Shown: positions 35,901-46,479 of the stretch, piece by piece
Position numbering within the stretch: the stretch's first letter is position 1
How the letters are laid out: every line of letters starts with the position of its first letter
Source: Monilinia fructicola
Lineage: Eukaryota; Ascomycota; Leotiomycetes; Helotiales; Sclerotiniaceae
Direction of reading: 5' to 3'
DNA length: 64,000 nucleotides
NCBI GenBank assembly: GCA_008692225.1
Contig: VICG01000009.1
Span: 558,001-622,000 of the forward strand
Made by a program: the position numbers and the translations under genes
The notes under the pieces: model-generated
Seen by the model: only the letters and a program-made list of their open reading frames with translations
The model's database searches: none
What the model was told of the DNA's origin: nothing

Positions 35901-36984
35901 AACAAGAAAAAGAAAGCTCCTGCTGCACCCTTAAGTTTGTGCATCACACCTGCCACAATGTTTCGTTTCCGTTGTGGGTCCTCCGTTGCGCCACGGCGAC
36001 GAGGAATGGCAACTTGGAAAGCCTCTTGATTGGAATGCCTGTAGGTGATATTGTCCTCCCCACAGACCAAAACACCACTGGGTCCATCTGTTCCTCCGGG
36101 TACCTGGAAAAGTATATTCGCAGTTCGATCGACAGGATCCGACCATTTTCGTACCACATGATTCAAACCAAGGTCAAGTTCATAGTAGACAAGCTGTTTC
36201 TCAATCTCCTCATAAGCTTGACCCGTTGGGTCCTGATCTGAATCTCCATAATCAATCTCTAGTGCTGCAAAAACAGGATTTGCGTATCCAACATCCAAGG
36301 CTACCAATGCGAATACCAAAGTTTGTGCTTTGTGTGCTTCCAAAGGTGATGATATAGTGAGTTCGGCCTGGGAGTTGCGATTGAGGACATACACCAGCTT
36401 ATTCTTCTCCACTGATGCAGTCAAACAAGCTCTGCCCTTTGGGTCTACCGCCAAGTATTGTCCCGGGACTACTCTTCGAACACCAGACTTTCCAAAAGTC
36501 TCGAGATGTAAGCGATTGAATTTGTTTTGTGATGGAACAAACTCAACGATTGTTATGCGGCCAGAGTCGGATGTGATAATAATATAATCTGCGATTGTTT
36601 ATTTAGCTACACTCTCATTTGTGACCGGTTCTCTCTGTAAAGTTCGTCCCCATGCTTTCTTCATAACGGTATGATTCGTGCTGCCATCGATGCTTCAAAT
36701 CACTAAGTGAAGCTCAAGTGGGAGGAGATGAATGACTTACCCTTATTACTTCCAGCCAGCCTAAAAGCTGCTATAGCTCTGATTATACCAAAGACATCGT
36801 GTGAAAGTGCAGTAACAATCTTTCCCTGAGATGGATCTGGCCTATGAAGAGTGAGACGCGAACCAGATGCAGTCACGATCTGTTGCTCTTTCGTGCCAGC
36901 AAACTGTCCGAGTATTGCCTGAGTGATGGCAGTGGGAGGGTTGATTGTCAAGCTGTAAAGGAATTGGTTTGATGTTGTCGCCAT
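32943..36984 (-). CDS. RSE1: Pre-mRNA splicing factor Rse1 (SF3b subunit 3), with frameshift
   Basis: Exons (minus strand) are 36984-36741, 36588-34505, 34308-33024 and 32969-32943, giving 1212 aa, the usual size, if one extra T in the run at 35367-35370 is discounted. The start is [20 protein letters not shown]. Diagnostic stretches include [72 protein letters not shown] and the CPSF-A C-terminal domain around [14 protein letters not shown]. The last exon is only 27 nt, encoding DIRTRSAY. Rse1 is a WD40-like triple-propeller protein of the U2 snRNP SF3b complex that helps recognise the branch site. The frameshift falls in RNDV|YDAYIIL. The start codon is 298 bp from that of MSS51 on the other strand. 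Confidence 0.95.
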
Positions 36985-37282
36985 ATTTTGGCAGCAGCAC
37001 AGAAAGTCTGCGCGGCTTCAGTTAAAATTACTCACTGCGCGCAGAAAAACAGATGGTATCATTTGTATGGGCTGGACAAGCAGCTTGTCGCAAAGCATTG
37101 GTGCTTGAAGTTGTTTTTCCACATACAAATATTCACGAGCTAAAAGTAATCCATGCCGCTTTAAGAAAGAATTGGCGACATTTTATCATTGAAGTCACCT
37201 CATGTATCAAATTTCTCAAAACGCGCATTGCAAAGTACTTTCACATTCGCAAATATAAGAAGCTTGACAGTAACAAAGAATA
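36985..37282. promoter_or_regulatory. Shared divergent promoter, RSE1 / MSS51
   Basis: 298 bp between the two start codons. No specific element is recognised. Confidence 0.5.
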
Positions 37283-38925
37283 ATGCGTTCTTCAGCTTCA
37301 TATACCTGCCAGAAGTGCTTAAATGCGCTCAGAAAAACGCCCAGATCGATTGGCCTAGGAAGAAGAACCATTACTTCCGGAAGTGGTAGAAGCCCCAAGC
37401 TCTCTTCGAATGTGCCGTCAGGGAATCAATTGGCGCAAAAGGATTTGGGCCGTCGAGGAATATCATTTGGTCAAGGGCAGATAGCAAGAAATGAGCGTCC
37501 GCAATATCGAACTCCAGGTGGCTTGGAATCAACCCCGCCTCCAGAGGTTGAGGGAAGGGCTCTATTGAAGCCGAACAACCTCTTTCACTCCTTCTCGAAT
37601 TCGCCATCCCCAGAGATTAGGAGACGAGCAGCCTTCATGAAGCAGAATGCCTACTGTCCACACCCAGATCATCACCAGACTCGATTGCCAACAAACCCAG
37701 ACGATCCTGAAGCTCGGAAATCTGCCATAGGCTCATTACCACCTGCTCACGTCAATTACGAGTGTCCAGATTGCGGAATACCAGTTTCATGCTCAGAGGA
37801 GCATTGGGCGGATGATTACGAGGCACATTTGGAGATTTGCGACACTCTACGAGAGATAAATGAGGATGACCACGACCTACGTTCAGGCCGCTTCTTCCCC
37901 GAATTCGAGTACCCCGGAGATCAGATTGAGGAGGCCATGGTCAACATGACAAATTGGGATACTCTGCTCTTTTCTAGAGAGTTTAAGGCTATCAATGACG
38001 AGAGAAGTTTGAGACAGGCGACTAGGTTGTTAACGTACCCTCTTACTATTGGAAGTGTACTCCATGAACTAAGCCCATACAACATCAAGAAAGGTGGCAG
38101 ATTAACGGTTGAAGGTCTTAAGAGTTTAAGTGGTATGGTGAACTCTTCATGTTTTCCAAAATGTTATTTGCTAATATAAGTCACAGCCCTTCGCTATAAT
38201 CTACATCCTGCACGAACTGGAGGTGGATCTGAGATCAAAAACCTTAGGCCTACCCCTCCCCCAGTGAGAATCTTTATTCTAGGAGCTCGTGCAGAATCTT
38301 CATTGCCAAGAGAAGTCTGGGTGCAATTGGCACATTTGTTTCCTCGGGTCACATTTCACTTGATTTTCATCGGGCCAGAAAGTATGGCGAATAGAGATGC
38401 CGAATTTCCTCTGCCAGAACGAACTCCGAGTAATCCCTTTGGCTCAATTGTTGAGGATCGTATAACAAACTCCTTGAAAATTAGTACTTTCGTGGAGTAC
38501 TATCACACCCTTCACAAGGCTGGTCACTTCTACCCATATGACCCTTACTTCGATTGCTTCATGCTCTTCCACCCTGGTTTGGGACACCCAGCCAGCTCGC
38601 ACGAATGGGCCGAAACCATCCCGCAATTGTTGGAAACCAAGGTGCCAATTTTGGTTACCGGATACACACAATATGATATGGATCGCGATATTGACTGGGT
38701 CAAAAAGACCGTGGGGGGAGAAATGGACATGTTGATGGAGCCAGGAGAGAATCGCTTCCGAAGTCTGAGATGGGACCTGAACGATATGGACCCACAAGAT
38801 ATTAGCTGTGGTAACTGGGGTGTTTGGGCGTTCAGAGGAAAGAGGTACGTCGTCTTTGTCACCAATAACGATAAAACTGCATGCTAACTTCTCGCAGATA
38901 TGAGACTACGAGGGGTAAGGATTAG
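37283..38925 (+). CDS. MSS51: Mss51-like mitochondrial translation regulator
   Basis: Exons 37283-38132, 38187-38844 and 38898-38925 (28 nt) give 511 aa with an intact frame. The N-terminus is basic and hydroxylated (MRSSASYTCQKCLNALRKTP), as in a mitochondrial targeting sequence. A zinc-binding segment follows, AYCPHPDHH and YECPDCGIPVSCSEEHW, matching the MYND-like finger of Mss51. Further landmarks are NMTNWDTLLFSREF, SLRQATRLLTYPLTIGSVL, VRIFILGARAESSLPREVW, and FHPGLGHPASSHEWAETI. Mss51 activates translation of the cox1 mRNA and couples it to cytochrome oxidase assembly in yeast; the role in filamentous fungi is less studied. Transcribed away from RSE1. Confidence 0.9.
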
Positions 38926-39354
38926 TGATTTAACATGGAATTGAACACGACTGCCGAAAAGAATATTCTCTGCATCAGATAACCATTTGGTGGTCATCAG
39001 AATCATACCACTTGTGTATTTAAAATCTAATGATGTATAAATATAGCTCAGTCCTATCCATTTCACCTCTTAAATGTTATTCCGTAAAGAGCGATTAAAC
39101 ACATCAAACGACGCAAAGGCATGAAGTTGTTCTCTTAACGAAATGAAATGGGATTTCTCTTTCATGTAACATGGCCCAATATAAAAACTCCGAAACTTCT
39201 CCCTCCACCCAGCCCCTTTCTTTATCTTATCACAGCCGAGGCGCGGAGAAAAGTCCAGGTACATATTAAATTTCCTCCACAAAACGTCATCGTGAAAAAA
39301 CAACTTAAGTATCTTGAAGTAATTTCTCTACAAAAACAAAAACCAACATAAGAC
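38926..39354. other. Short intergenic region
   Basis: 429 bp between MSS51 and the Tfc7-like gene. Presumably terminator and promoter; nothing specific is recognised. Confidence 0.4.
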
Positions 39355-40409
39355 ATGGCTTCCAAACCGCCACGCTCACTGACAACAATCTACGTAACCC
39401 GTCATGGTGTAAGTTTTCTCTCATACTTTCCACTCACCGAACTGACACTCCAAAGTTCAGGAGCAATTGGATAGTTGATCCCACAACCGGCACGTATACC
39501 GCCAATATCCCAACTCCTACCGGAATACCCAGCGATCCAGCACTTGCAGGCTATGGCGAAGCCCAAGCTGCGGAACTAGGTCTTCATCTAAGCACCCTGT
39601 CGCCACCCATCGAAAGAATTTACTCCTCTCCCTTCTACCGCTGCATCCAAACCATCTCCCCTCTCCTCCCACATCTCTCTTCCACCACAAGCGACCCTGA
39701 GACCCTCAAAATCCGCGGCGAAAATGGACTCGGCGAGTGGTACGGTACGGCGCGATTCGATCATCCCAGTCCTGCGACGCCAGAATTATTACATTCTTTG
39801 TTCCCGGCATATGATAAAGAGTATGTGCCAAAGATTCGGCCTAGTGTTAATGGGGAGAGTATAGAGACATTGCATGATAGAACGGCATATGCGTTACATA
39901 GGGTTATCGAAGATGCCGATAGAGAGGGTGTTAAGGCTATTGTTATATGCACACATGCGGCGACTTTGATAGCGATTGGAAGATGTTTGACTGGAAGAAT
40001 GCCCGATGACGTAGGCGAGGAAGATTTCAGGCCATTTACATGCGGCTTGAGTGTTTTCGAGAGGAAGGAGACAGGAGAGGAGACAGTAAAAGAGGTGGAG
40101 CTTTGGAAAGGTCCAGAAGAGGAGATCCCGGAGGTGGGATGGAGAAATGGTAATGGGGTGGGAGGCGGATGGGTCATCAAGAAGAATGGTGACTGTAGCT
40201 TCTTAAGCGGAGGAGAAGAGCGAGGATGGTGAGTTATGTGATGCTTCTTTATGCTAAAAGAGCGAATTACTGACCTTCATAGGCGTTTCTCTGGAGACGA
40301 ATCGTTTTCTACGACTCCAGCTCTGCCAGCCATAGATGCTGGATCTGCGCTTGGTGTTGTTATTGAGGGGAATAAACCCGGAAACCCTTCGGAACCATCT
40401 AGGTTGTGA
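39355..40409 (+). CDS. TFC7: Histidine phosphatase superfamily protein, TFIIIC tau55 (Tfc7)-like
   Basis: Exons 39355-39408, 39456-40228 and 40283-40409 give 317 aa, frame intact. The first intron splits the catalytic motif: TTIYVTRHG then FRSNWIVDPTTG. Other branch-1 histidine phosphatase features are YSSPFYRCIQTI, ENGLGEWYG and VICTHAATLIAIGR with the second His. The C-terminal SFLSGGEERGWRFSG is typical of the fungal proteins annotated as the 55-kDa subunit of transcription factor tau (TFIIIC), which in yeast recruits RNA polymerase III. Because the catalytic His residues are kept, a general phosphoglycerate-mutase-like enzyme is the alternative. Convergent with the acid phosphatase-like gene. 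Confidence 0.75.
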
Positions 40410-40865
40410 TGGTGTACTTTCCGACCAAAAACATTCGCATTTTCCAATCTTGGATATACATGAGACCTATATTTTAGATATAGAAGAACACGATACCCGG
40501 CCAACATAGTGGATATATTGGTATATGGGAGAATTATAGATTTGATATTCAGGATATTAGCACTAATGTAAAATCAGTGGGTGTTCATACTATTCAGCAA
40601 GCTTTAAGGCCTCGAAGAAGCATTCAACACAGATCAGATGATGAAATTATACATTTTGAATCAAATTTATCATAAAATTGAAATAATCATGATTTTTGAA
40701 GGCTGGGAAGCGTTTCATCATTCCCGACACCCCATGTTGCACTGATGTCTTCGTATTACATACAACCCTCTATACAATACCTGCGACTATAAATCGTAGA
40801 AATGTAATATAAATCTATAAATCTTCCTGCTATAAACAGATGTGTAATATGTTCATGTCTCATAT
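40410..40865. other. Convergent intergenic region
   Basis: 456 bp, AT-rich, holding the 3' ends of both neighbours. No further gene. Confidence 0.4.
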
Positions 40866-42585
40866 CTAATATCCTGCGGGCTCTTTTATTTTTGGAAAAG
40901 CTGGCGCATCTATGTTGTTTAAGCAATCCTTCTTCCAGTGAGCAGGAGTATACTTGTCTACTATGTTTTTGAACTCCTCCTATAGATGGGGTCAATTAAT
41001 GCTTTGAAGTGGGGGACTTGGGGATGCGCAAATACCAGTGTACAAAATGATTCATCGCCGTCAAGATGCTTGCCTTGGGCCCTGCAACCAGGAACCGTCA
41101 TAACTTTATCATTGTATCGAATCCTAACGTAATAGCCATCTAGCTTGGATCTTTCCGTTTCAGAAAGATCACGAAGCTTTCTCCTCGCAATACCAATCGG
41201 ACCTGCTTCGGTTTTTTTCCCCAGCCCGAATATTGAAAGCAGACCTTTGCTGGTACTGCGGACCTCGACGGGCTCGGACTTGATCTCTTCAGACGAAGAC
41301 TGCTTTTTGCGGAACATCTCTAACGCAATATGAGACGTATAGGGTGGCCAAGGTTCGCCCTCAAAAGCCCCTAAACTACTCAGAACGGCTGCAAGAGTTG
41401 TATCGTGACAACCACTCAAGCCGAGCCTTATAGCTCTCTCCCCTCCTCTACCAATGCCAGTCGAGCCATCCTCACCACCGGTTTCAAGTAGTCCATCCTG
41501 CCCATTATGTTCAACACTTCCAACCATTCTCGAGACCAAATCTCCCATTAGCCCTCCAATTCCGAGAGAGCGATACTCTTCTGACTCTTTGTATCCGCTG
41601 AACCATTCCTCTACGCCAATTTTCTCTATTATCGCCCGACCCTTTGCATCGTAAAATTCCCTAGGTAATCTGGTTTCGGGTCCATGTGCTAGTGTGGAAT
41701 TTATAGTATCCATGATACCAGAAAGTCTGGGGTGAGAGTCGACAGCTACTCGTTTACTTGATTCCGGCATCCACTTGCTTATGAGTTTGTTTAGATATTC
41801 CTGTTTCCCTCTTTAGCTTCATAGCTATCAAACTTACCATACGAAATATTAAGCTCACCATTTCGTCTGTTTGGTTCCATCTATCGGCAGTTCGCTGTGC
41901 GAAAGCTCTTGACAGTTGGGCAAACCTTCTGCAACCACCATCGTTTGGAAATAGAGTCTCATCTAGAGCGTGAACAGTTAGCAGCGAGCTGAAATTATAA
42001 GGGCTTACGATACATACCAGAAGGGGCGCGAGTGATGATTGTTGGTGGAGGGCAAGATGCCGAGCGGGAGTTGGAAGGATACAATCCAAAGAAGGCCTCT
42101 TGTAGCGATTCCAGAGCTCTTGGAATTGGTGTCGCCCGAAGGTATATGAAATCAGTATTATGGATCGTCGGAGGTAGGAAATGCAATTGATCAACATAAA
42201 GTCTTCGAAGTCGTGTTCCCAACTGTGAAGTTGTTTCTCTCCCCTTGTCTGTCAACTCACCCAGATTGCAAACATCATCAACCTCTCCTCGAGGGCCTCT
42301 TGCGATAGTAGGACCGTCGTCACTATCAAATGTTTCTAGACGTCGTCTCCATTGAAGGTGACTCCAGTCCGAGGAATTAGCTTCCAACGTAGCGCTCACC
42401 ATTCGCCGAGCCACTGAACAGTACGGCCAGTAAGGCTGCAGTCCGGCATTCTGAAATCTTGCAGAAACTGGACTCCTTTCCCCGTGGCGGAGGAGAACTT
42501 GGACAAGTTGCAATTGGAGGTCTTCTGGGTACAGCTTTTTCAGCTCCTCGTTTGAATAGGGACCACGGGGCTGTAAAGTTGTCAT
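40866..42585 (-). CDS. Histidine acid phosphatase-like protein (branch 2)
   Basis: Exons (minus strand) are 42585-42018, 41962-41859, 41800-41036 and 40979-40866, 516 aa, frame intact. The active-site motif is near the N-terminus, VQVLLRHGERSPVSARF, and the acid-base motif is SGCHDTTLAAVLSSLG. Between them lie LGELTDKGRETTSQLG and YLRATPIPRALESLQEAF. The C-terminal exon encodes EEFKNIVDKYTPAHWKKDC. There is no signal peptide, so it fits the intracellular or mitochondrial acid-phosphatase-like group rather than secreted acid phosphatases or phytases. The natural substrate is unknown. Its start lies 383 bp from that of the PPR gene on the opposite strand. Confidence 0.82.
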
Positions 42586-42968
42586 TGTGATACTTTTCTT
42601 ATTTGTTTTAACCAAAAACCTTGCTTATATAGGCTATGTCTTTAAGCCTTGCTGTCGATTACCTCTACCTCAACACGGCAGAAAGTATTGGAACGTGTCA
42701 TGCCGAGCCGGGTGTCCACTGTCCGCTGTCCGCTGTCCACTGTCCACTGTCGAGGGACCTTATTAGTAGATCGTCATCAATCATTGAGCGAGTCCGTGCC
42801 ATTATCGGCGCATTTTGCTCCCGCCCGAACTTTTATGTTATCTGAATTTACATTTGTTGAACTTCGTATGATCTGTATAATCGCAATTGATTTTTTTTTT
42901 CTTAAAACTGCAAAACATTACGATTCCCTACTCCATGAGTCAAAAATATCTCCGGCGAGATAGATGAC
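42586..42968. promoter_or_regulatory. Divergent promoter, acid phosphatase-like / PPR
   Basis: 383 bp. It contains a TGTCCAC/TGTCCGC heptamer repeated five times (about 42713-42751), similar to the TGTCCAG repeat at 24480-24507, and an A/T-rich stretch with a T run just before the PPR start. Confidence 0.5.
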
Positions 42969-45556
42969 ATGAGCTCTCCTTATATTTGTATAACATGTCG
43001 ACGAACAATCAGTCATTTACGTCGAAACAAATCCTTTCAATGGCACTCGAAAGCTACATTCAACTCTCTAATCGGCACCCCTCAAAGCTCTGCGAATGAG
43101 CATCATGAACAATATCATGCGGACTTGTCGAGAGGGTTTCAAGGCGGAGAAACCAGGAACATTCAAGCACTTCCACGAAAACAACCGACGACGCGCCATG
43201 CTACCAAAGATTCAGCAGATGCGTTGGAGTCGATGTTTGAAGAGGCCTCAAACAACAATCGATCAGACAACCAGTTCATGCGGAAAATCTTACACAGAAG
43301 ACTTCATCTTCGGTGAGGTCTTACGAATATGGAGAACAGTTCAAGAAGATGTTGAAAGAAGAGCGCCCCCTTGGTGACTGCTGGTCCTTCTTTGTAGAAC
43401 ATTTTGGGCCTGTTGCTTGGAAAAATGGTTCCATCGTTCGATCTTCTTGGCCTGCCTCTCTCAAATCTGGAGTTCCCTCTCTATTGAGGCTCATCAGAGA
43501 TAAGAGGAAAGAGCAGCCTTTTTGTAATGATGTACCTACTTTCTCTGAAATGATATTGGTTGCGTTTGAGCTGGGATTACTGCGTGGCACACAATGGATC
43601 CAAATGATAGTCACATTAATTCGCAGCATTTTAGAAGTTGGCTTAAATACAGTAAAGGGGCAGGAGCTACTAAATGAGCTTCTTATGTGCTGGAACATCG
43701 TCTGTCGCCGACGATCTCGACAATCTCAAATCGAGGAATACAATAAATCATCATCTAACTGGTCAAAGCTGACCAGCCACACTATGCACAGTATTTTCCT
43801 GGAAAAACGCCACAATGGAACTCAATATGCGTTTAGTCTTCTTACTCCCCAGTTTCCCCCAGGTCAGATGTACCAGTTGCCTACAGTCGCTCTGGCAACT
43901 CTGAGTCTTCTCCTTAAACTTGATAGCACTGGAGTCGGAGCAGATGCTGTGCGAAATGCGCAACCACTCATGTCAAGGTTCTCGAGTACGGTTAACGCAT
44001 GTGAGATGAGCCTCGGTGATGCCGCTGTATTTTTTCGAGATATACCTGAACCTATAGTCAATCTTGTCAGAAATGACTGGTCTACCATCAAGGAGTTCAG
44101 CAGCAAGCAGGAAATTTCCCAAAACTTTAGAGCGACTGAAAACGAGCGATCCCATTCCTTACACAGGAGAGTTAGTGATGCGTTTGCCAGAAGAGATGTG
44201 GCTCAATTGGATCAATTATGGTCACAGGCACAGAAGCTTCCTGTCTACCACGACCCTACTGACAAGGGTGGGTCTGACTCTGGCTATCGACCTGGCTATC
44301 TAACTTCTGCATTTTACAACTATTTTATTTTGGTATTCATGGGCCTCAAACAGCAATCTAGAGCGATTGATGTTTGGAATCATATGATCAAGAGTGATTT
44401 AACTCCAGACATTGGTACCTGGGATGCCCTATTGAATGGCTGCAAGATGTCTCGAGACGCAAAGGCCCTCGAGCAAGTCTGGGCCATGATGATAGAATCC
44501 GGGGAAACCCCCGATGTCAATTGTTGGACCACTAGAATCAGCGGACTCATTTATTGTTACAAAGCCGATGATGGGATTCGCGCATTAGATGAGATGGGCC
44601 GTTTATGGTTGGCCGCGGTAAGAAAAAAATACCCCAACTTCAAAATAGAGAATTCCAAGAAATCTGAGAATTCCAAAAAATTCAAAGATATCAAGGACGC
44701 CGTTAGACCTACTATTGCAACTATCAATGCAGCGGTTTCGGGTCTCCTCAAGATGCAAGAAATAGAAGCTGCTAATCGTATCCTTGCATGGGCAGACCAA
44801 TGGGGTATCATTCCCGATGTTCAAACATACAATACCCTTCTGGGGTCGATAGTCCGTGCCGGTCATAAAGAGAAGACTCCAGAGCTTCTGACTGTCATGG
44901 AAGGACAGGGTGTTCAAGCTGACGCCGCAACCTTCGTCACTGTCCTAGATCAGGCTTTTGCCGATATAGAGACACTAACTCCCGAAGAACGAATCGAGGC
45001 AGTTAACAAGACCTTTCTAGCAATGGAGCAAATGAATGTCACTCCAAATTTATACTTCTACGGCAAAATGATACACTTGTTACTTCAAGGCGTACCTACT
45101 GATACCAGACCGGTCACCGAAGTCATGGCTCGCATGGCGCGACAAAACCTCACGCCCTCAACATACATCTACACCATCCTCCTCGAATACTATTTCGCGC
45201 AATCACCTCCCAATTTCCGCGCAGCAACCACTCTCATCGAGCGCGCGAAAATCACCGTGGGATCCGTCGATCATATCTTCTGGGACCGACTGATCGAAGG
45301 GTATGCGCGATTAGGAGACACGGCGTCGGCAATTCATTATTTGAGAAAGGTGCAGAAGGGTAAACAGTTCACGAGCTGGAACACCATGCGGACGCTACTC
45401 ATAGCGCTCGCCGAAAACGATGAGTGGGACGTTGCGACGGAGCTGGTGCGCAATGCGGTTGTGGATACCGGGGGTCCGATCGGACCGGAGGAGAAGGGCG
45501 TCGAGGGACAGCATAAGTTTTGGGCCTTGGCGAGGGAGTTGGAGCTTTTGGTGTGA
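42969..45556 (+). CDS. Mitochondrial pentatricopeptide-repeat (PPR) protein, with frameshift
   Basis: Single exon, 862 aa if one base missing between 43240 and 43316 is restored (a CC run at 43271-43272 is the likeliest site). The N-terminus (SSPYICITCRRTISHLRRNK) is rich in Arg and Ser with no acids, as in a mitochondrial presequence. PPR motifs are clear in the C-terminal two thirds, for example AIDVWNHMIKSDLTPDIGTW, LEQVWAMMIESGETPDVNCW, GIIPDVQTYNTLLGSIVRAG and MNVTPNLYFYGKMIHLLL. Fungal PPR proteins bind organellar RNA and control its stability or translation. The overall design resembles Cya5-type proteins needed for cox1 expression, but I cannot identify the target. The part before the frameshift (about 100 codons) is reasonably protein-like. 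Confidence 0.8.
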
Positions 45557-46479
45557 GGTGGGAAGAGATGGAATGGGGGCCGAATGCATCAGATGTGTAT
45601 AAACATAGCAGCTACCCCTCCGCATACCAAGAATTTTATAGAATATAGATACAACACCACTAAAATGGCTGACGCAGGGGGAAAAATCAAGCCATCACGC
45701 ACAACCAATTTTTCATCCAGATGCACTCACTAGGTGAGGGACGTGATACAAGCAAATGTGACAACGGTGCATTTCTGTACATCCTAACATTAACCCATCC
45801 CACCTCATCTTACGCGATAACAATTCACATAATTGGGAACATTCATATGATATTTCATGCCATCGCATCGCATCGCATCTCATCTCATCCCATCTCATCT
45901 GAAGCTACTCCACAGCATCATCTCGAAACATCTCATCCCATGCAACTTCAGCGCCATGCGAGCCCGAGCCGCGCATCTGCTGCTAAGTAAAACATCCCGT
46001 AAACTCATAGGTAGCTGGAAGCAAAGAAAAAAAAATAAACAAGCAAGCAACCATCCATACGCCAAGTTATCTCCTCCCGGCCAATTCCCAAAAGATCGCA
46101 CCCTCTAATATCCCGCCCCGTCCAGCTCACATCAAATAGGTAAACCGTACCAATCATGCCATGAGATGAATTCAAGCAAGGAGTCCTACCGACACCTTCC
46201 GGTATACCAGATAAGAGAGAGATTGCCCATTTTCGACCCATGCCCGTGGATGTTGACTCCTGATCCGATTCCGTAATTCCGTATTCATCCATCTAGCCAG
46301 GAAGCTAGCCGGCCAGCAAAACCCACCAGTGAAAGTGAATCCTTTCAAAGGATTTCGATCCTGACCCTGAGCAATAATGCTACAGTTCTGTTGGCTGTAA
46401 TTTCATATTCCATCATATGTACCATCGCCCATTTCATTTTAATCACATTCGTATCCATATTCATATTCGCATCCCATAA
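45557..46479. other. Convergent intergenic region
   Basis: About 920 bp between the stops of the PPR and F-box genes. CATCT/CATCGC short repeats occur around 45860-45900. No gene is supported. Confidence 0.5.
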
